Of a stretch of 64,000 nt of DNA, positions 54,725 to 64,000 are shown in pieces (the stretch's first letter is position 1; each line of letters starts with the position of its first letter). Under the pieces are notes generated by a model. It had not been told where the DNA came from, did not search any database, and was given only the letters and a program-made list of their open reading frames with translations. Origin of the DNA: Halictus rubicundus (Eukaryota; Arthropoda; Insecta; Hymenoptera; Halictidae); the NCBI RefSeq assembly GCF_050948215.1, contig NC_135158.1, forward strand, positions 1,653,822 to 1,717,821, in the 5' to 3' direction. The position numbers and the translations under genes are program-made.

Positions 54725-55548
54725 AAAGGTCGCCCCAAACAAGACGGGCAATATGCCGAAGTTGTTTGGGTGGCCAGATTCAAGAACACGAGCTAGAAAT
54801 TTGCCGGTCGGGAATTGGTCTTCGTGCTCGAAATCTTTCCGGCGTCGCCCCGACGTCGTTGGGGCCATAACTTTGAACGTCCAGATGGCCTTTCGAGAGC
54901 ACGTTGACACGTTCCCTGCTGTGCATGGCACAAAAAAAAATATTTTTAGGGGCTCCACAGCTCTTTAGGTACACTCCGAGTGTACAGTAAAGGTTAATGC
55001 CATCCATAGTACAAAGGACATTGGTTTTTCCAAGCCTGCCGGTGAATAGCGGTCGATCAGTCGGTGCACTTGCAATTAGCTACCTGAATCGCCGAACGCC
55101 GCGTCCTTCGCCGGTCTTACCTGGCCGCAATTTTTTAATTTTTGCCTTGCAAAATTGTTTATGCATAGAAATTATTATCATATGATTATTAATAACAATT
55201 TCCATCCTCATATACATACGCATTTAGTATCATACGCATTCTATGCAAAAGGAATGTATTTCATATCGTGATATACACGAATATTGAATTTTTCCAGTAA
55301 ATTCTGCACCGTGACTGCGTCCGTATCCGCAGAGATTTCTAACGCTGCTCAATCATGTCTGTGGGTTGCCCGTGGGCAACACGCTCCAGCATAGGCATCT
55401 CGGGGGTGTAGAGGGGAGTAAACAGTTCTACGGTTTTCGGCACTTGGCCTTTGTTGCGAGGACCGTCTAGCGCCTCTCAAGTGGCCTGTCAGTTCGAACA
55501 ACTTCGGCATCTTGCCCGTCTTGTTTGGGGCGACCTTAAGCCGCGTAC
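54725..55548. mobile_element. Element bounded by short inverted repeats
   Basis: AAGGTCGCCCCAAACAAGAC at 54726 has its complement ending at 55545, and the similarity continues inwards for about 45 bp (GGGCAATATGCCGAAGTTGT against GGGCAAGATGCCGAAGTTGT). The interior is noncoding as far as I can see. Confidence 0.65.
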
Positions 55549-57342
55549 AGGTTGGCTATAGCGGGACGTATGAGGGGAGAGATGAAGGCACGCGGCACCG
55601 CTGCGCAGCGAAGGTGCGCGCTGCACTAAATAGATGGTGGTGGAAGCGTTTTGCCTGCGGCAAACATACCTGCCCATAACTGATCTACCTGAACGGTGAG
55701 GCTTGGCTATGTGGTGTGTGTGCGAATTTTAGAAATTTAGAAAGGTGCATTTTGACCTGGAAACATTAGAAATCTTTTACAATTTTTCCTCTCTTTTTCT
55801 GTTTTCAATGTGTTAAATGCACTGATGTATAAAGTAAAAAAATTTAACAATAATTTACAATGTTATAAACAATTTTCTGCATGGTTTTTTAATTTTAATT
55901 TGTTGCGAATGCAAAGTTGTGTTCTTGTGTATCTTGTCAAATACAGGAACAAAAATAAATTTGAGATTAAATTAAAGTTAATGCAATAAAAAAATTTACA
56001 ATAGATGGAAATAGAAATTTAGTTTAACATAAGCTAGCGTAAGGTTGTTAACGTAAGGAGATGTCTTTCTAGTATGCTCTCTTTACGGCGGACGAGCAGA
56101 AGAGATCCTTTTCGTGATCTCTAGACTGCAGATCTTTATGCAAAATAAAAATTGCTTGTGTCAATTGTAGGAAAGAAGAGCCAAATAAAAATTTGGCAGT
56201 CTAGTGATCAAGCTCTCCTATGGTTTTCGGATGTATTGAAAACTCATAATCTGACAACGTTGCATACTTTAGACTTCACCCTCTGGGACCAAAAAGATTG
56301 ACTCTTTTTTTATATAATCCTGTAAATTTTGACGAGAAAAATACGTCATATTGGTATGTAATTAGCGTCGCTTACCGTCGCACAGTGGTCCCGATCGGAA
56401 AGGTAAGTGACATTTAGTCCAAAAACGAACTTTCTCGTATCGATATCTAATCAATGAACATTATTTCTTAAATGTCCATGGACCTTGAAAATGAAGAAAT
56501 TAGTACAATTTAATAAATATTATAGTTGTAATAAACAATGAAACTTGGACGTTTTAAGAACAGCATTTTTCGCCACAAAAATTGCTTCTCTTTAATACGA
56601 TATCCTGACGCTCCTATTTCATATTTTCCCTCGATTTTTTTTTTTAATTGAAGAGCAGACTTTTGCAATGAGAATGACATCATGTAATAATGATTACTGT
56701 AGAGAATCTATTTAAAAAATAATATTAAATACGGAAGGGAACATTTGTAAAAATTTTGACATTCAGAAAGACATATTTTCTAAGTTTCAAACAGTTTCAC
56801 ATCCGGACAAATCGGAACATTTTCAGTACATTTTCAAACCGCTTTGCAAATTATTGTTGTTCAAATGTCTCATGAATCTCACTTCGCGACGCGAGTTACA
56901 GTATATGTATAGATCGTATGTTTGATTGAATGTTTTTTAAATATGTACATTTCTACAATAATGTTGGATTATTAGCAATAATAATGCAACTGCCAAAAGA
57001 GCAAAAATGAATTTCGTTGTCCATGAGAAACACTGTAGCTTTCTCTATCTTAGAATAACAGACCAGATGTCATCGGGCCCATAGGCCTGGTATTTGTCGT
57101 ACCCGAGGGCCAGGGCAATAAACGATGCAGGCCTGGGTTTTTCCCTTATTTCAAGTGGACGAAAGATTTCTCTTTCGCCCCTGCTTTTTCTTTTCTTCAC
57201 TTCGAGTCCGTTAGCCGAACTGGATACATCGTCCTTCCGCGCTGTTTAATAAAACAGCTATAGAAAGAATTCTCCAGTGAAGTCGATTATTTAAATACCC
57301 AATCCTAATAAATAATTTTACGTTTATACCTGATATAACTTA
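55549..57342. other. Intron, nothing assigned
   Basis: About 1.8 kb, mostly AT-rich. A mixed tract with AATAAA (57118) and AATAAAA (57247) near 57060-57260 may be LTR debris. No gene called. Confidence 0.4.
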
Positions 57343-57344
57343 TA

Positions 57345-59280
57345 CAGGGTGAATTCGATAAAGCAGGACACCTAAATATCTCCGTTATCTTTCGTTGTAC
57401 AAAAAAACATCGTAGGACAAAGTTACACTGTTTGAAGGACCACATATAACGGTGTAAGGGAAAAAAAATTTCAAGGTCATTTTTATGAGATTTCAAGGTT
57501 ATCGATGTTTTTTTAAATGGAATGATATATTTTCGTTAACGTAATGTTGTAGCTGACAAAATAACGAATTCATGCATGTAACACAATATGACCTTCAAAT
57601 GACCTTCAACCCAGAAAAATGGTATAAATAAAATTCAACGTGTAAGATTCATTTGATGTATTTCTGTTACGCCAAATGTTTGAAAATACATCCCTTGAGC
57701 TGCTATACATTCAAATGTATCGCAATACATAACATAATAACAGATTGGGTGTTGACAGGAGGACAATTATGATATACCTTCACCTATACGTTCATACAGA
57801 ATCGTGTTTACCACTACTAATTACTCAGAAGACCTTCTTGCTATCAGATTTCCACTGTTTCTAAGATTTCTCGATCAGTATATCGATGAACGTTTCACAA
57901 TGCGTTACTCGAAGGAAGATAAGATTGATATGATTTTCATTTACGGAGAAAGTCGACAGTGTTTAAGAGAAGCCGTGCAGTTGTACAAGGACCGATTTCC
58001 TAATCGTAATTGTCCATCAGTTTCCGTTTACTCCAATTTGATAAATAAATTCCGTGAAACTGGTAGTGTCGAAAATAAAAAACGTACAAAGGTGAGGACT
58101 GTAAGGAATGAAGCAAACACAATTAATGTTCTGGCAGCAGTGAATACAAACCCTCATGCTAGTACGAGGCAAATCGCACGAGGAAGTGGCATTAGTCAAA
58201 AATGTGTAGTGCAAATACTCCAGGAACACAAACACCCCTTTTACCTATCAATTCATCAAGAACTTCATGGTAGAGACTTTGTAAATCGTGTAAACTTTTG
58301 CCAGTGGGGATTGAGACAATTGATAAACGATAGAGCATTTTTTAATCAAGTATTATTTACCGATGAAGCTTCGTTTACAAATCACGGGCAAATAAATTTA
58401 AAAAACCTGCATTATTGGTCATCTGAAAATCCGCGGTGGTTACGGACAGTCGACAAACAAAGACCATGGTCCGTCAATGTTTGGTGCGGAATTTTAGATA
58501 ACCAAATAATTGGCCTCACTTTATTACCGGAACATTAAATGCAGAAAAATACATTGCATTTTTACGAGAATCGTTACCAATTCTCCTGGAAAATACACCC
58601 TTGAACATTCGTGAAAATATGTGGTATCAACATGACGGATGTCCGGCCCATTCTTCCCGTGTCGTAACACAATTCTTAAATAACAAGTTTCCAAATCGTT
58701 GGATTGGACGTAACGGACCCGTATTATGGCCAGCTATCTCACCAGACCTTACACCCTCTGATTTTTATATATGGGGAAAACTGAAAGACGACGTTTATAG
58801 TGAACCACCAACGACTATAGACGACATGAAAGGAAGAATCGTCCAGGCTTGTGCGTCGATTTCCTCAGAAATGAATTACACAGCAGTACGTTCTGTAACT
58901 TCACGGCTGAATGAATGTATAGCAGCTCAAGGGAATATTTTTGAACATTTGGCGTAACAGAAATACATCAAATGAATCTTACACGTTGAATTTTATTTAT
59001 ACCATTTTTCTGGGTTGGAGGTCATTTGAAAATCATATTGTGTTACATGGATGAATTCGTTATTTTGTCAGCTACAACATTACGTTAACGAAGATATATC
59101 ATTCCATTTAAAAAAACAGCGATAACCTTGAAATCTCATAAAAATGACCATGAAATTTTTTTTTCCCTTACACCGTTGTATGTGGCCCTTCAAACAGTGT
59201 AACTTTGTCCTACGAAGTTTTTTTGTACAACGAAAAGTAACGGAGATATTTAGGTGTCCTGCTTTATCGAATTCACCCTG
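57345..59280 (+). mobile_element. Nearly intact DD41D-type mariner
   Basis: 1936 bp with TA on both sides (57343-57344 and 59281-59282). The ends CAGGGTGAATTCGATAAAGC and complement belong to long inverted arms of about 330 bp. It encodes one transposase with a single visible frameshift. It lies in the large transporter intron. Confidence 0.92.
57900..58957 (+). pseudogene. Mariner transposase, DD41D spacing, one frameshift
   Basis: The likely start is ATG 57900 (MRYSKEDKIDMIFIYGES). An N-terminal helix-turn-helix DNA-binding region resembles DUF4817. Then come STRQIARGSGIS, the first catalytic Asp in LFTDEASFTN, and HYWSSENPRW. The first frame stops at 58538 because about one base is missing near 58514. 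The other frame continues ITGTLNAEKY, then the second Asp in QHDGCPAH and the third in SPDLTPSDFYIW, with 41 residues between them by my count. It ends GNIFEHLA at 58957. That spacing fits the rosa-like DD41D group. Apart from the frameshift the gene looks complete. Confidence 0.88.
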
Positions 59281-59282
59281 TA

Positions 59283-59443
59283 TAGCCACTTTAAGAAATC
59301 ATTTTTTTTTACTATTTTCTTTAAGAAACATAATGAACGATAAAGGTTGTGTAATACTATTGCTACATGTATACATATCTATCGTCAAAGGCTTGTGAAA
59401 CGCGAAACTGATTCTGAACACTCCTAACGAACTGTTTAGATTA
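59283..59443. other. Spacer between two elements
   Basis: Nothing recognised. Confidence 0.5.
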
Positions 59444-59627
59444 CACTGTCCAACAAAATCAAACTTTTTTCGAGTTTTGCGATACCTGTTGGGTGATTTT
59501 TATACACTTTGTCATCCTAAAACCAAATCTGAAAACTTTCAGATGCTTTCAGATTTGGTTTTAGGATGACAAAGTGTATAAGAATCACTCAACAGGTATT
59601 GCAAAACGATTTTGGTGTTGGACAGTG
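59444..59627. mobile_element. 184-bp palindromic MITE
   Basis: It starts CACTGTCCAACA, ends TGTTGGACAGTG, and is almost fully self-complementary (AACCAAATCTGAAA...TTTCAGATTTGGTT at the centre). TTA flanks both sides (59441-59443 and 59628-59630). A 3-bp duplication fits Harbinger- or CACTA-like transposases. Confidence 0.85.
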
Positions 59628-59630
59628 TTA

Positions 59631-60225
59631 TAGAGTATACATTGTATGATATTGAAAAAGTTTATATTTCGTAGGAGGGACACAGTTACTATTGGCATTC
59701 AGTTGAGAGAAACTCGTTCTGAAAAATTCAAGACATTTTTTTACATTCTATTTTTTTCGTTTTGTTGCATTTATGTTTTCGTGTGTGGTATATATTTAGT
59801 GTGTATTGTAAAAACAGTCTGAAAGTCTATCATTTACCTATTACCAATTTAATAACGTAATAATACAGTGAATTCCCGTTGCAAGTCAGTGCCAGTTTCG
59901 CGGTTGGGATTCATTGGAACTACATACCCACACCACCGCGGGGTATACCCCGCTCTCGAGATTCGCTGTCCGTTTCTACGTGCAACATTGTATCGGAGAA
60001 AGACATTTTCTCAGCCTTCTTGTTACTATCCGTCAGTAGTCATAGATTTATGACTTAGAGACGGATAAATCTTGGGTTTCCAGCGTACACTGTGTATTTC
60101 AAATGCAACTTACGACGAGAATTCACTGTAAAGGTAAGTTTCATTGAAAGTATTCTTTGGGTAAGACTTGGGAAAAAACGCCCCCCTTCCTTTCGATACA
60201 TGACCTACGACATTCTATTCGTTTT
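59631..60225. other. Intron, mostly unassigned
   Basis: CACCGCGGGGTATACCCCG near 59932 recalls the long-TIR element end at 41615-41635 and may be a fragment of that family. Confidence 0.3.
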
Positions 60226-60229
60226 GACA

Positions 60230-61495
60230 TGTTGAACACGAAATGTATTCATCATTTTTGGCGCAAATGAATAGTTTTCGAGATATTCGCGAAAAACTAC
60301 CGCTACTACTACATAAATTCTGCGTACACCTACGTGTTCGTGACGGCGCGTCGCGACGTGTATGCAGCATAGGCTCCCCACTTTTCTACTCCTCAGCGCG
60401 GCGGCTGGCAAGCAACGTATATATCGGGCGAACTTCTTGAAAAGATATTTTCTGTATAGAATATAGAAAGGTCGAGATTTCTGAGATCTTTAATATTGTC
60501 GAATGTGAGAACTTTAAACGTTGCTCACTTGATTCGGTCGCTCGAAAAGAAAATAACTAACCCACACCAACACCAGTTCCACTTATTAGCAAATTCTATA
60601 ATAGAATGTTATATTGTTTAATGTGAGAATCGTAAAGTTTGCTCGCTCGCTCGAAAAGAAACTAACCCAAACCAATACTATTAACTAATGGTTTTCGGTA
60701 AGTTTTGAATTGGTATTGGTTTTAATTAGCTTTTTTAGCGATCAACTCTGATGATTCTCACATTCGTCAATATTAAAGATCTCACAAATCCCGACCTTTC
60801 TATATTCTATACAGAAAATACTTTGTTAATAAGTTCGCTCGTCATATACATTGCTTGCTGACCTCCGCGCTTGGGAATAGAAAAGAGGGGGGCCTATGCT
60901 GCATACACGTCGTGACTTATACTTATTTAAACAATTAATTCTATGTTACTATTTCACATTTTTCTTCATTATAAATAATATTTCCGTAAAAAATTTTACC
61001 GAAACATCAAATGTAACTTCCGTGCGATTCGTTCTGAAAGTTGATATTTAAACTTAAATTGCCGCGAAAGGGTCTGTAAGGGTCTCACGATTTCTTACAC
61101 AAAGTTAGATCAATATTATACCTTGTCAAAACGATCAGTGCCAGACCAAAATCTATTAAAGGATTTGTTGTATGCTTCCATAAATAAAAAATGGGCAGAA
61201 AACAGAGATTTCCGATTAGCCCATATTACTTAATGTTAACAACTTTTTACAAAAATTTTTTTTACCAAATAAGCGTTGTACCTGTGGCAATCTCTCCAAA
61301 AATTTTCAAACAAATTCGTTGGATAGTTTCTTTTTTACAAATTTTTTGCCGCTTTTTGGCCATTTGGCACAGTGCGCCGCGTCGTAATGGACGCGTAGGT
61401 ATACGCAGGATTCATGTGTAGTAGCGGTAGTTTGTCGCGAATATCTCAAAAACTATTAATTTGCGCCAAATTTTTAAATTTTGTTTTTTTTTGGT
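60230..61495. mobile_element. Compound inverted-repeat element
   Basis: The outer arms are 60235-60357 and 61372-61490 (shared AGATATTCGCGA, ACTACCGCTACTAC, TTTGGCGCAAATGAATAGTT-like). The inner arms are 60358-60512 and 60752-60925 (shared TATAGAATATAGAAAGGTCG-like, TATGCAGCATAGG). About 445 bp without a partner lies between the right inner and right outer arms. No coding sequence. Confidence 0.65.
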
Positions 61496-61499
61496 ATTG

Positions 61500-62280
61500 T
61501 GTAAATTTTATTGTCAAACTATTATTTTTAATTTTTTATTCGTTACTTACTTATTACTTTTCAGTAATTATACAGAAAAGGGTACATTTCACCAATTTTG
61601 ATAAAATTTCTGAACAAGTTGTTCATATGCACCCTACAGGTTGCATAAAAAGTAATGGTCATCCGTCCTAGGGGTGAATCTACACCTCTGGATCGGTGGA
61701 CATTTGTCAAAAAAACTTGCCGCAAAATTGTTTATAACAAAAAAAATTGTTGTTAAAGTTTTTCTTTACATCAACACCTTCTATAGATCAAGAAAAGAAA
61801 AAGTTTGAAAGGAACCAAATGTCGTAAACAAATAGTTATTGAGATATAAGCAGTTCAAGTTTTTGCAAAATTTGCGTCGTAGCAGAACTTGCGACGCGAG
61901 ATATCTCGTCTATAGTGTCAAGTAACGTGCGTTTTGACACGAAATATCTCGTCCATAACGTCGTGTACACGACATAATAGTTGCGAGATATCTCGTCCAT
62001 GGTAACGAAAGGGTTAATGTTGATTCTCCGTTCCGTTCGCCGTTCGGTTCGCCGAAATTAATGTCGATTTTGCGTTCCGTTCGCTGTTCGGCGCGCAATT
62101 CGGCGAAATCTTCAGGCTTAATATGTCAGCAGAGAAAACTAGCATGCCTCTAGACTCTCAGGCAAATGTGATAGTTCCTCACCGAGAAAAAATATTGAAG
62201 TATCCATTTGCGAGTTTCAAATTGCTGCTCGCTCTCGGAGAGTTTTTCGTGCAGCTCTTCGCTAACACTCTCGATACGGT
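61500..62280. repeat. Tract with GCGAGATATCTCGTC palindromes
   Basis: GAGATATCTCGTC or GAAATATCTCGTC occurs at about 61898, 61941 and 61987, and CCGTTCCGTTCGC-type repeats follow at 62027-62085. The rest is unassigned. Confidence 0.6.
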
Positions 62281-62289
62281 GTACACTAG

Positions 62290-63480
62290 GAAGTCTCTTA
62301 TTTTGAACATTTGAATTTTTTTTGCGGCACCCCCCGGAATTGTTCCAGTTAATAAAAAAAAACTTTGCACAGATTGAGCTCGATCGGATAACGGGGAAAC
62401 GTGCCCCGAGCCCTTACATACTACATTATTAATAAAACAATTGGTGTTCGAAAGAATGGAGAAAAATGTTAGAACAAAATCAACAAATGTCAAATGTTAT
62501 GTTTTCATTGTCTTGTACAAACAAACATTAACGAAAAATGTGTTTTTTTAACCTGCAAAACTTAATTTTTTTTAATTACATATTATTTAGAAGGAAATTG
62601 CGTATATTTCCTTTATTAAAAGTCATAAAAATGTTCAGGTTTCGCTTTATCAAGGTTAAAGTTCTTATAAGGAGAACTAACTTTCGAAGAGCCCTCTAAA
62701 ATGAACCGTTAAATAAATATAAGAGAATTTGTATGGCGTTATCCGTGCGAGTTACGCGTTAAATATTATTATTTTTACTACGATTTCTGTAATCCTCATG
62801 TTTGAAGTTGCATAAACATTGTCTTTCTTGATACACCGCAATTAATTCTTCCTCTTCTGCGTCAGACCATACTCTCCCGTCGAATTATTGGAACAACGCG
62901 ACGCGCGACGCCCATCCGTCTAACGGGCCGGGCCGGGCCACGTCGCCAACGCGTTATCGCATTGCTTGTAGTTCTCTTTATAAAACCTTTAACGTTGATA
63001 AAGCGAAACCTTAACATTTTTTTTACTTCAATATATATTTCTATACATATGCAATTTAAAAAAAAGTAAGTTCCGCAAGTTAAAAAAAAAATACATATTT
63101 TTCGTTAATGTTTATTGATAAAGTACAATGAATACACACTTCAGTTTTCAAATTTCAGAAAAAAATTTTTGATTTTGTTCTGACGTTTTTCTCCATTTTT
63201 TTTTTTCTTTGAAAACTGTTTATTTTACGAAAAACCGTAATACGACATAAAAGACGCAGCCTGTCCAGATCTAGAGGTTTTGTCTGACATATTGTTCGAT
63301 ACAGTCAATAATTTAGAAGATATTCGAGAAAAACAATTTTATGAGCATTTAATTAATTTTCTCGTTATCCGGTCGAGCTCAAACTTTGCAAAGATTTTTT
63401 TTTTTATTAATTGGGATAATACTGATGGTGCCGCAGAAAAATTTGAAACACATATTTTTCAAGAATAAATAAGAACCAAC
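62290..63480. mobile_element. Long inverted-repeat element
   Basis: 62290-62670 pairs with 62975-63475 in inverted orientation: TTTGAGCTCGACCGGATAAC-like, ACATTAACGAAAAAT, GATAAAGCGAAACC and TTGCGGCACC-like blocks occur in mirror order. GGGCCGGGCCGGGCC lies in the loop (62926-62940). No coding frame. Confidence 0.75.
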
Positions 63481-63841
63481 CTTGCGTACACTGACAAATT
63501 TGACTCTCGAGAGTAACTCGCAATAGTTTTACTATCAAATGGACACATACCTTTAGGTACAGACGCTTTCCATAGTCAAGCGCACTTACATATATCCAAC
63601 GAATATTAAGTCGATTTTCTCGAAAATATATGCTCATATGAACAAATTATATTGCACGTTTTTACTTCTTTTTTTAAAGGTGGAATCACCCCCTTTCCGT
63701 TTTGCATCACCAGTTACCGATCCCCTGTATATTTTGAATTCAATCTTATATTAACGAATAGTATGTCTAGAATATTTAATCAATAGTTCGAAGTAAAAAT
63801 AGATTTGATTTTATATAAAAAATAAATATTGAAAGACTCAC
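63481..63841. other. Intron adjoining transporter exon
   Basis: AT-rich, nothing assigned. Confidence 0.5.
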
Positions 63842-64000
63842 CATTGACAAAACAATACTACGCTACATCTCCTTAACATCGTGGATTTGAACGCATCTTT
63901 GAGTACCTGCGCCGTTTGCGCTTTCTGAGGTTTTTCTCTAACCTTTTTTTCTATCGTCTCTTCGTCTTTATATAAGATCTCCTTGTTTGCGGCAGTTCTC
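63842..64000 (-). CDS. Organic cation transporter, exon running off the right edge
   Basis: The minus-strand frame reads RTAANKEILYKDEETIEKKV then AQVLKDAFKSTMLRRCSVV and LFCQ, ending with TG before the donor GTGAGT (phase 2). The exon downstream starts with the missing base. In SLC22 transporters this Lys/Glu-rich stretch is the large cytosolic loop between helices 6 and 7, followed by a Leu/Phe segment leading into helix 7. The upstream part of the gene lies beyond the window. Intact in what is visible. Confidence 0.85.

Noticed and set aside
1..64000. CRISPR arrays, phage, operons, riboswitches or other prokaryotic systems
   Set aside because: The tandem repeats found lack the repeat-spacer pattern, genes are spliced, and the mobile elements are eukaryotic.

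Overview
This 64 kb window looks like insect nuclear DNA, most likely from an ant or another hymenopteran (inference). The grounds are a spliced insect-type organic cation transporter gene, DD41D-type mariner relics, an R1-clade element, an I-like element, a tRNA-iMet-primed copia and no bacterial features. Almost everything else is transposable-element sequence, much of it nested.

Host gene. The only host gene I can support lies on the minus strand. It is the 3' half of an SLC22-type organic cation transporter. Its exons are at 63842-64000 (runs off the right edge), 43586-43824, 36396-36571 and 24826-25140. Splice sites and phases (2, 1, 0) agree at all three junctions and the C terminus is complete. 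The three introns are about 20.0, 7.0 and 11.3 kb and are packed with mobile elements.

Layout. 1-5.15 kb: 3' part of a Ty3/gypsy element with an open pol and its 3' LTR. 5.3-8.6 kb: LTRs of a second family (ends TGTGGGG/CCCCACA, tRNA-Trp-like primer site) in a host repeat. 8.7-15.2 kb: GC-rich LTR-like block with a 33-bp minisatellite and a long foldback. 15.6-21.5 kb: mariner end, then a non-LTR retrotransposon that has lost its RT and carries two insertions, one an unfamiliar DNA transposon with 8-bp target duplications. 21.5-24.8 kb: decayed repeats, then the transporter 3' end. 25-36 kb (last intron): mariner relic, R1-type 3' UTR pieces, and a pristine copia inside a solo LTR inside an R1-type 3' UTR. 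36.6-43.5 kb: an I-like element fills the intron and is itself interrupted by a long-TIR element carrying a mariner relic and by a solo LTR. 43.9-64 kb (large intron): 3' end of another LINE, a TTAA-flanked element holding a solo LTR and two further DNA transposons, a truncated R1-clade insertion, an inverted copy of the 6-7.5 kb repeat, a 258-bp tandem array, several foldbacks, and a nearly intact DD41D mariner transposase with one frameshift.

How it works together. These elements do not form a cooperating gene system. The window is a layered record of insertions, where target duplications give the order of events. The parts most likely to be active are the transporter gene and the copia at 30459-35140 (identical LTRs, intact 1367-residue polyprotein).
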